From the NCBI GenBank assembly GCA_002499185.1, contig DAKN01000002.1, positions 8,990 through 20,745 on the forward strand: 11,756 bases of DNA, given 5' to 3'. The first letter of the stretch is position 1. Each line of letters opens with the position of its first letter. The notes under the pieces are model-generated. The model worked only from the letters and a program-made list of their open reading frames with translations, had not been told where the DNA came from and searched no databases. Shown here one piece after another: positions 6,090 to 11,756 of the stretch. Source of the stretch: Candidatus Pacearchaeota archaeon UBA284. GTDB lineage: Archaea > Nanobdellota > Nanobdellia > Pacearchaeales > UBA284. The position numbers and the translations under genes are program-made.

Positions 6090-8774
6090 TTATTTACTAA
6101 ATAATCTTATAACCTCATCAAAGTTCTTAAACTTGTTCTTGTCCCACTCATCTTGCTTAATATATAAAGCTTTATATACCATTCTGCTCTGTCTATTATT
6201 AACATCTTCACACCACTTCTGAAGTCTTTCAAACTTTAATTTATCATCCTCTTCTTCTCTACCTTTAGTTTCAACTATATATACCGTTTCATTATCTTTC
6301 TTAACAAAAAAGTCGGGATAATATGTAGAAATAGAACCGTCAGAATTCTTATATTCTATCCTAAGAGCACTCGCTTCTTTGTTTTGAAAATTCTTTGAAA
6401 AAGAAACTACGTCATCGCAACCCTCGATAAAGCCAGCAAACGCAAGTTCAAAATCACTATCACCTACAATCTTATTAAAAACTGATTTCTTGGGAATTAA
6501 ATATGATTTATCATTAACTACAAATGGTCTTGCTTCACTAATTTTAATATAATTTTTAATTTCAGTATCCCCCTTGTCTTGAATAGTTAAATCATTAATA
6601 GCTTTCTTAAATGAATCTTTAATAATTTTTATATATTCTATCTCTGACAAATTTGTTAAAACATTTAAGTCCGACAAATCAATCTCTTGATCAAACATAT
6701 AATTTTTAATAAATTCTTTTACTTTGCCAAATAAAATATCATAACAACCAAATAGTCTTAATTCTCTCATTATCGCCTGAGCGAAAAAACCAACGACACT
6801 TTGGTAGTCTGGATCAATTTCTCCGGTCAATATAGTTGTATGATGAGTCTTTTCATCAACAACATCTCTGAAAACAATCTCTCTTTGTTCTTCTGCAGAA
6901 AAAGTCTTAACTTTAACTCTTTTATTTCCAAACCTAGAAACGTCTAATTCAGTAATATTTTTATATTCTCTTTGTATTCTCGGCGACATGACTGGAATTT
7001 CAATATCTAATTCTTCAATATCTTTTTTAGGATTATCCTTATCAACTTCAATTACCATTGGCGTAATTGGTTTTGCCCCAGTTCCCATCGCTCTCTTTTC
7101 AAGAATAACACCCTCGCCATTTATTGATTCAACAAATTCCATAAAGGCGGGAGTTCCCAAAACACTTACATATTCTTCAACATCATCTCTACCAAAAAAC
7201 ATTCTTCTCAATCCTCTTCCTAATGTCTGCTCTGGTAAAATCTTTGAATCTGCTGCGTATGGCCTCAATCCGACAATCGTTGTCACGTTTTTAACATCCC
7301 ATCCCTCTTTAAGCATCATTACAGAAACAATCACTTTGAACGGGCTCTCCCAACTGTCAATTTCATTAGCTTGCTTTCTAAGTAAATCTAATTCTTCTTT
7401 ATTCTTGCCAGAAACTGTTTCCGAAATTTCACCACTTTTATTGGTATGAATAGTTAAAACGGCATCTTTCAACTCTGCAAAATTTGTTTTGATATATTCA
7501 GCCACTTCATCACAATTCTTTGTATCATCAGTCATAATAAAAAGAATTGATTTTTTATTCATTGGCTTTAGAGTATTATAAGTTTTACGCCACTCTTCAA
7601 CTCCAAGATCTATATAATCTTTGTATTTTTCACTAAACAAAGAACTTTGATTTTCTTTTAGTTTTCCCCTACTGGCTGCATCTGGAACAACCGGATTTTT
7701 TACAATTCTTTGGTGTATAGCTTCAACTAAAGGATAGTCGGATATTGTTTGAACAAAAATATTACCCTTATCGTCTTTAGGAGTAGCTGTAACATCTAAT
7801 TGCAAAGACAATTTTGAACCTTTTTGCTTTAACTTGTTATCTATGTCTTGAATAGATTTAAACCAAGCAGTGTCATATTTTACGTGGTGTGCTTCATCAT
7901 TAATAACAATTAACTCATCTATATCTCTTACAATCATTCCTAAGTCAACAGTGGAGTCGTTTGTTTTTGTGACTGGCTTATGACCCAAAAAATATGCAGA
8001 TGAATCTTCATCGTCTGAACTCGCCTCTACCACATCCCCCTCAAATACTCTATGGATATTTGTTAAAAATATATTTCCTGTATCGGAGATGCTTTTTACA
8101 TCATCTTGCAGGTGAAGGGTAATTTGAAAATCATCTTTCCAATTTTGTCCTTGATATCCATTTTCTGGCAAGACTGGATCCATGAAGAATATTTTAGATC
8201 CCTCAAAGTCACTTTTTATTCTTTCGAAAACAATCACATTCGGAGCTATTAAAAGAAAGTTCTTTGCTAAATTAGAATCTGGTTCATACTTTTTATGAAA
8301 GTATGCCCAAGCAACAACAAGACTCATTACCTTAGTTTTACCTGCTCCTGTAGCCATCTTAATAACAAAACGCAACCAATCTTCGGTAAACATTCCCGCA
8401 CTTAAAACTCCTGTTGAGTTATATCTTATAAGATCGTGCTTATCTTTTACTTTCGCAACTTCGTATAGCCAAATAACTGTTTCCAAAGCTTCTCTTTGTG
8501 CAAAATAATACCTAAAATTAAATGCTACTCCATTTTCATCATATAAAATATGCTCCTCCTTAAACCACCAATTCAAAAGAGCTTTTGATGTTTCGCTTAC
8601 TCCCTCATATTGTTTATCTCTCCATTCCTTTACTTTCTTACGCAATTCTGCAATAAGGGGTGGCAAAAGCTTGTCATAACCCTTTTCACGCAAAATTTCA
8701 TCAGCTGGAAACCATCTAATGCTTGGATCTAATATTGCATACGGATCTTTTGGAAAATCTTTATATAGGGCCAT
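6090..8774 (-). CDS. res: Type III-like restriction enzyme subunit Res (SF2 helicase plus nuclease)
   Basis: This 894-aa ATP-dependent subunit works with the Mod methyltransferase to translocate along and cut unmodified DNA. The helicase core has a Q-motif-like FAQREALET (about 91-99), Walker A ATGAGKT (141-147), DEAH (293-296) in VINDEAHH, TATP (329-332), MMLKEGWDV (about 485-493) and motif VI EQTLGRGLRR (515-524). The C-terminus carries a PD-(D/E)XK nuclease: YYPDFFV (D821) followed by YIVETKG (E835, K837). Both halves are complete and the length suits the family. The ATG at 8774 lies 1 nt after the stop of the 111-aa membrane protein gene, and the RT gene follows 20 nt downstream. Translational coupling with its neighbours is likely. 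Restriction of foreign DNA is inferred from the family. The recognition site, set by Mod, cannot be read from the sequence. Confidence 0.93.
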   Translation of the reverse strand: MALYKDFPKDPYAILDPSIRWFPADEILREKGYDKLLPPLIAELRKKVKEWRDKQYEGVSETSKALLNWWFKEEHILYDENGVAFNFRYYFAQREALETVIWLYEVAKVKDKHDLIRYNSTGVLSAGMFTEDWLRFVIKMATGAGKTKVMSLVVAWAYFHKKYEPDSNLAKNFLLIAPNVIVFERIKSDFEGSKIFFMDPVLPENGYQGQNWKDDFQITLHLQDDVKSISDTGNIFLTNIHRVFEGDVVEASSDDEDSSAYFLGHKPVTKTNDSTVDLGMIVRDIDELIVINDEAHHVKYDTAWFKSIQDIDNKLKQKGSKLSLQLDVTATPKDDKGNIFVQTISDYPLVEAIHQRIVKNPVVPDAASRGKLKENQSSLFSEKYKDYIDLGVEEWRKTYNTLKPMNKKSILFIMTDDTKNCDEVAEYIKTNFAELKDAVLTIHTNKSGEISETVSGKNKEELDLLRKQANEIDSWESPFKVIVSVMMLKEGWDVKNVTTIVGLRPYAADSKILPEQTLGRGLRRMFFGRDDVEEYVSVLGTPAFMEFVESINGEGVILEKRAMGTGAKPITPMVIEVDKDNPKKDIEELDIEIPVMSPRIQREYKNITELDVSRFGNKRVKVKTFSAEEQREIVFRDVVDEKTHHTTILTGEIDPDYQSVVGFFAQAIMRELRLFGCYDILFGKVKEFIKNYMFDQEIDLSDLNVLTNLSEIEYIKIIKDSFKKAINDLTIQDKGDTEIKNYIKISEARPFVVNDKSYLIPKKSVFNKIVGDSDFELAFAGFIEGCDDVVSFSKNFQNKEASALRIEYKNSDGSISTYYPDFFVKKDNETVYIVETKGREEEDDKLKFERLQKWCEDVNNRQSRMVYKALYIKQDEWDKNKFKNFDEVIRLFSK

Positions 8775-8775
8775 A

Positions 8776-9111
8776 CTAATTATTATCTGTTAAATCTTCT
8801 ATCACCTTTTGTTGTTTTAAAATAATATCTTGATTGTCTTTTATTGATTTTTCTAAATTATTATTTATTTCTAATGTTTCATTTTGTATATTTATTTTTT
8901 CAGAATAATCTCTATATGCCGCATTATTATATCGCATTTGATCAAGAAATAAACCAATTACCGAAATAATAACTGCGACTAAAGAAACTAAAACTGACGC
9001 CACGACCGCAATTAAAATATTATCGATTTTATCAAACCTATTTTTTACCTCAGTAGGCGTCATTCCAATCTGACCATCGTTTGGAATTGTAATTAAAGGT
9101 TTATCTTCCAT
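8776..9111 (-). CDS. Small one-TM protein with C-terminal coiled coil
   Basis: This 111-aa protein is not a family I recognise. Residues 1-31 are polar (TEVKNRFDKIDN just before the membrane), about 32-57 form one strong hydrophobic helix (IAVVASVLVSLVAVIISVIG), and about 64-111 are polar and heptad-like (NIQNETLEINNNLEKSIKDN and on), consistent with a coiled coil. The hydrophobic helix is internal and no cleavage site is apparent, so it is probably a membrane anchor. It lies between the 72-aa gene (2-nt gap) and res (1-nt gap), so it is certainly in the RM operon. A membrane protein between mod and res is unusual. It might tether the restriction complex or act as a separate effector; both are inference. 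The spacing and clean composition support a real gene. Confidence 0.75.
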   Translation of the reverse strand: MEDKPLITIPNDGQIGMTPTEVKNRFDKIDNILIAVVASVLVSLVAVIISVIGLFLDQMRYNNAAYRDYSEKINIQNETLEINNNLEKSIKDNQDIILKQQKVIEDLTDNN

Positions 9112-9113
9112 AT

Positions 9114-9332
9114 CTAATAAATTCCTTTTATTATTAATACGCCATTCTGTTCTTCAACTAGAAAATCTCTCCCTATATAAAGAGAAAGATCGATTCCACT
9201 AAAAGAAACTCCCTTTCCAAAACGAACACCTGGGCCGAACTGAACACCACCTATTTTTACTATTTTAGCTGGCTCAATACTTCCATCTGGATTAACTTTA
9301 AAGATTTGATAAAAATTTATTCTCTCTTCCAT
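9114..9332 (-). CDS. Small glycine-rich conserved-looking protein, 72 aa
   Basis: This is a 72-aa protein with no named family that I can assign. Its middle is a repetitive glycine/aromatic pattern, GGVQFGPGVRFGKGVSFSG, with alternating hydrophobic residues that suggest a small beta-rich fold. It ends GVLIIKGIY, and the N-terminus YQIFKVNPDGSIEP reads like a short beta hairpin. It has no signal peptide or membrane segment. I have an unverified recollection of similar small proteins beside restriction genes in other bacteria. The ATG at 9332 is 3 nt after the mod stop codon, with AAGG just upstream acting as a plausible ribosome site, and the next gene begins 2 nt after its stop. It may bind Mod or regulate the operon, but nothing in the sequence proves that. 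Confidence 0.72.
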   Translation of the reverse strand: MEERINFYQIFKVNPDGSIEPAKIVKIGGVQFGPGVRFGKGVSFSGIDLSLYIGRDFLVEEQNGVLIIKGIY

Positions 9333-9335
9333 ACC

Positions 9336-11615
9336 TTATATCTTAACATTAATTACTTTAGTTGTATCATTACCAAAGATATCAACAACTTTTACCGCAA
9401 CTTTATACTCCCCCTTTCTCATCTCTTTGGCCGCAGAAATCAACTCGAGATTTCTATTCTTTTTAGTCCTAAAGCTTTGCCATTCATTATCGAAAATATA
9501 ATCTCCAGTCCAAACTTCTTTTTCTTTACCTTCTTCAATAATATTGATAATTTCTTTTCTATCTTCAAAATTAAAATCTACTGCCCAGTAATCTATCCAA
9601 TCACTCCATTTTTTAGTTAAAATTTCTTTTGAGACAAGCTCTGTTTTCTTATCTTTTGATATTTTTACTACCTGACCATTTTCTACTATTATTTTAGTTC
9701 CACCAGGTCTTAATTCTGATACTATCTCTCCAGAATCGTCTTGATTATAAAAAACAGAAAAGTCAGTAAGCTCAATAGATAATTCTTTGCTTGACCTGCC
9801 TTTGATTATAGATTTTACCTCTACAAATGCTACATCGTAAAATTTAACTTGTCCTTTTTCAACAGCTTTTTTATCAAATACTTCTCTTGGAATTATTCTA
9901 AAAGCAATATCAATGCCCTGCTCTTTATATTCCTGAAAATCTAATCCCATTTCATAATCAAACCCAAGCACATCTATTTTAGTGATTCCCTTCTCCATAC
10001 ATTCAACAATAATATCCTTTATTAGTTTTGAAGAAACCGGCATATTAATAGGACCAACAGCAACTAGTCTGTCTCTTTTTTTTCCAACTATATTTATAAA
10101 TGAATCTACTGTTTCAGCTTTATATGCCGAAATAATAAGTTTTATAAACTCTTTTTCTTTTCTTTCTATCTGCTTGACTTTTTCTTCGACTCGCAAATCA
10201 TCATTTATTGTAATAAAATTTTGTCTTTCATATCTGCCCACATTTAAAATTTCAAAGGCACGAAAGTTATTACCATCTTTCTTTAACTCTCGCTGAACCC
10301 CGACTAATCTTTTACGAGAAGTGTGTACCCCGAATCTTCCTATGTCAGATCCAATCCATTTTCTTCCAAGTTTTTCAGCTACCGCGAGAGTAGTACCTGA
10401 TCCACAAAAAAAATCTGCGATAAGATCACCCTCATTAGACGAAGATTTTATTATTCGCTCAAGTAATTTCTCTGGTTTTTGAGTTGGATACTCTCCTTTT
10501 TCGAGACCAATATCCAACCATATATTTTGAAGCTCAATTCCCGATAACTCATCGAGATATTGTTTAATATTAGGCATCCCATTTTTTGACCAGACTATTC
10601 TTCCAATTTTATCTAATTCTTCAAGAGAAGAAATTGTATTGCCGATAACACTAGAACTTAACTCACTAAGTACATAATTAGGAATTGCCCAATGTCTTCC
10701 TTTTCCAATTTTCCCAGGATCAACCCCTCGCCAAGAAGAACCAGAAATACCACTACTTCTTCCGGGAGCCGTTAATGGACTTTCTCTAAATCTTCTACCA
10801 TTTTTTTCACTACCACGAAACATCGCTTCTTGATACTCTTCACTATATTCAAGATATTGCTGATTCCATATAGCATTATCTGATTTGGTAAATAAAAATA
10901 TAGAATCCGTTACGTTGTTAATAAACTTACTCCCCGATCTTGCTGTAGTCCTCTTCCAAAGAATTTCGCTTCTATAATTACTTTCTCCAAAAATCTCTTC
11001 AAGAACAATCCTTAAAAAACTATTCAATCTTAAGTCGCAATGCACATAAATACTTCCATCTTCTGCAAGTAACCCATACATAAGTTTTAACCTTTCATAA
11101 ATCATTGCAATAAAACTATCTGTTCCCTTTCCCCAAGTATCACGGAAAGCAATTTCTTCAATTATGGATGGTTTCTTTGTAAAATTTTCATCCTCGTCAC
11201 CAATTTTTATATCCATAGAAAAATCTGCCCCGACATCAAATGGTGGATCAATATAAATCAATTTTAAACCTCCTTGTGCTTCTATTTCTCTTCTTAATGG
11301 GCCGTTCGCAAGTGAAGAAAGAATGATCTTATTGTCTCCCCAGATTAACTTATTAGTCCAACCAGTTATTTGCCTACCTGAAGTATCAAACAGGGTATTT
11401 TGCAAGCCAATTTTATTATTACTTCTTGGTTCATCTATCTGTTCTATAACCTGAAAAGGCAAAACAACATTAGTTACTTCATCTGTTTTTCCGTTCCAAA
11501 GAAGTTCAACTTCTTGAGTTTCACCAAACAACAAAAAACGATACTTCGGAGGAAGTGGCTTTCCAGCTTCCAAATATTTAATTACGTCTCGTTTCTCGTT
11601 ATCAGTTAATTTCAT
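9336..11615 (-). CDS. mod: Type III-like DNA adenine methyltransferase Mod
   Basis: This 759-aa site-specific methyltransferase modifies host DNA and supplies sequence recognition for Res. The catalytic motif YIDPPFDVG (DPPF at 123-126) precedes the SAM-binding DFFCGSGTT (about 401-409), the beta-class order typical of type III Mod proteins. YPTQKPEKLLERII (377-389) is the usual segment between them. Residues about 220-370 should hold the target recognition domain. A long C-terminal part (about 430-759) ends in GEYKVAVKVVDIFGNDTTKV, which looks beta-stranded. DPPF indicates an N6-adenine (less likely N4-cytosine) enzyme. The protein is longer than many Mod subunits. It is the first gene of the operon, starting at the ATG at 11615 with no clear Shine-Dalgarno and about 30 nt downstream of a good promoter. 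The target sequence is unknown. Confidence 0.93.
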   Translation of the reverse strand: MKLTDNEKRDVIKYLEAGKPLPPKYRFLLFGETQEVELLWNGKTDEVTNVVLPFQVIEQIDEPRSNNKIGLQNTLFDTSGRQITGWTNKLIWGDNKIILSSLANGPLRREIEAQGGLKLIYIDPPFDVGADFSMDIKIGDEDENFTKKPSIIEEIAFRDTWGKGTDSFIAMIYERLKLMYGLLAEDGSIYVHCDLRLNSFLRIVLEEIFGESNYRSEILWKRTTARSGSKFINNVTDSIFLFTKSDNAIWNQQYLEYSEEYQEAMFRGSEKNGRRFRESPLTAPGRSSGISGSSWRGVDPGKIGKGRHWAIPNYVLSELSSSVIGNTISSLEELDKIGRIVWSKNGMPNIKQYLDELSGIELQNIWLDIGLEKGEYPTQKPEKLLERIIKSSSNEGDLIADFFCGSGTTLAVAEKLGRKWIGSDIGRFGVHTSRKRLVGVQRELKKDGNNFRAFEILNVGRYERQNFITINDDLRVEEKVKQIERKEKEFIKLIISAYKAETVDSFINIVGKKRDRLVAVGPINMPVSSKLIKDIIVECMEKGITKIDVLGFDYEMGLDFQEYKEQGIDIAFRIIPREVFDKKAVEKGQVKFYDVAFVEVKSIIKGRSSKELSIELTDFSVFYNQDDSGEIVSELRPGGTKIIVENGQVVKISKDKKTELVSKEILTKKWSDWIDYWAVDFNFEDRKEIINIIEEGKEKEVWTGDYIFDNEWQSFRTKKNRNLELISAAKEMRKGEYKVAVKVVDIFGNDTTKVINVKI

Positions 11616-11646
11616 TAGATTATTTAATTAACTCTATATAATTAGG

Positions 11647-11675
11647 ATAATAGCTCATTACAAACCATAAATCAA
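11647..11675 (-). promoter_or_regulatory. Candidate promoter of the mod-to-RT operon
   Basis: On the minus strand, TTGATT and TATTAT are separated by exactly 17 bp, matching 4/6 and 5/6 of the sigma-70 consensus. The expected transcript start is about 25-30 nt before the mod ATG. A second overlapping pair, TTGTAA-17-TATATA, lies slightly downstream. As the only sizeable gap upstream of five tightly spaced genes, this is the natural place for the operon promoter. No operator-like palindrome is evident. Confidence 0.55.
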
Positions 11676-11679
11676 ATTT

Positions 11680-11711
11680 AAACAAAACCGCTTACCTTGA
11701 CGGTAACCGGT
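11680..11711 (-). terminator. Rho-independent terminator behind the tRNA gene
   Basis: On the minus strand, ACCGGTTACC pairs with GGTAAGCGGT (one G-G mismatch) across a 5-nt loop, GTCAA, and TTTTGTT follows at once. It begins about 20 nt after the tRNA CCA end and lies upstream of the mod promoter, so it should insulate the RM operon from tRNA transcription. Confidence 0.65.
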
Positions 11712-11732
11712 CTCTTAGAACCCCTCACTACT

Positions 11733-11756
11733 TGGCTCCGGTGGTAGGATTCGAAC
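11733..11756 (-). tRNA. 3' end of a tRNA gene (partial)
   Basis: The minus strand reads GTTCGAATCC, a canonical T-loop with its flanking stem bases, followed by the acceptor 3' strand CACCGGA, discriminator G and an encoded CCA ending at 11733. The matching acceptor 5' strand would be TCCGGTG, but it and the anticodon lie outside the window, so the amino acid is unknown. The gene points toward the RM-RT operon. tRNA 3' ends are frequent boundaries of mobile islands. No copy of this end was seen elsewhere in the window. Confidence 0.8.

Noticed and set aside
6988..7449. Plus-strand open frame of 153 codons inside res.
   Set aside because: It is antisense to the helicase domain region of Res and its serine/isoleucine-rich composition is typical of a shadow frame.
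2988..11709. Eight bases CGGTAACC shared by the structured element (near 2989-2996) and the flank near 11701-11708, considered as an integrase att core.
   Set aside because: Both copies are explained by different hairpins (a three-way-junction stem and a tRNA terminator). Similarity does not extend beyond eight bases, so chance is adequate.
1..11756. CRISPR array, insertion sequence ends or a retron-type msr-msd.
   Set aside because: I saw no regularly spaced repeats, no transposase or terminal inverted repeats, and the RT has no adjoining retron-like RNA with the expected features.
1..11756. UGA-recoded genetic code (as in some CPR groups).
   Set aside because: All long genes are uninterrupted under the standard code, and TGA serves as the stop of the RT and nuclease genes.

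Overview
The window looks like an accessory region of a small, AT-rich bacterial genome. My best guess is a Patescibacteria/CPR lineage. That rests on the serine recombinase N-terminus (YARKSTESDE style), the scarcity of Shine-Dalgarno sequences, the tight spacing and the low GC. It is inference, not proof. TGA is used as a normal stop (for example in the reverse transcriptase and nuclease genes), which argues against the UGA-recoded CPR groups.

Layout. (1) 2-1339 (+): a phage-type terminase large subunit whose 5' end lies outside the window. A terminator-like hairpin follows it and no portal gene does. (2) 1401-2949 (-): a two-gene operon of a two-TM bacterial PH-domain protein and a PD-(D/E)XK nuclease-like protein, 1 nt apart. 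(3) 2950-3291: 342 bp without a gene. It holds a strikingly structured, relatively GC-rich element: a three-way junction with a cUUCGg tetraloop on the minus strand, plus a second nested hairpin. (4) 3292-4563 (+): a serine recombinase of the large-integrase type. (5) 11615 down to 4570 (-): five tightly packed genes running mod methyltransferase, 72-aa protein, 111-aa one-TM protein, res helicase-nuclease, reverse transcriptase. (6) 11616-11756: a promoter for that operon, a terminator, and the 3' end of a tRNA gene running off the window.

Working together. mod and res form a type III-like restriction-modification pair. The two small genes between them and the RT behind res share the transcription unit, so I read the operon as a composite anti-phage locus of RM plus a defence-type (UG/Abi-like) reverse transcriptase. 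The serine recombinase on one side and the tRNA on the other, with the terminase and a second nuclease/PH pair beyond, suggest a mobile defence island near or inside a prophage or satellite. The most interesting leads are the RM-RT operon with its small membrane protein, and the structured non-coding element between the PH gene and the recombinase.
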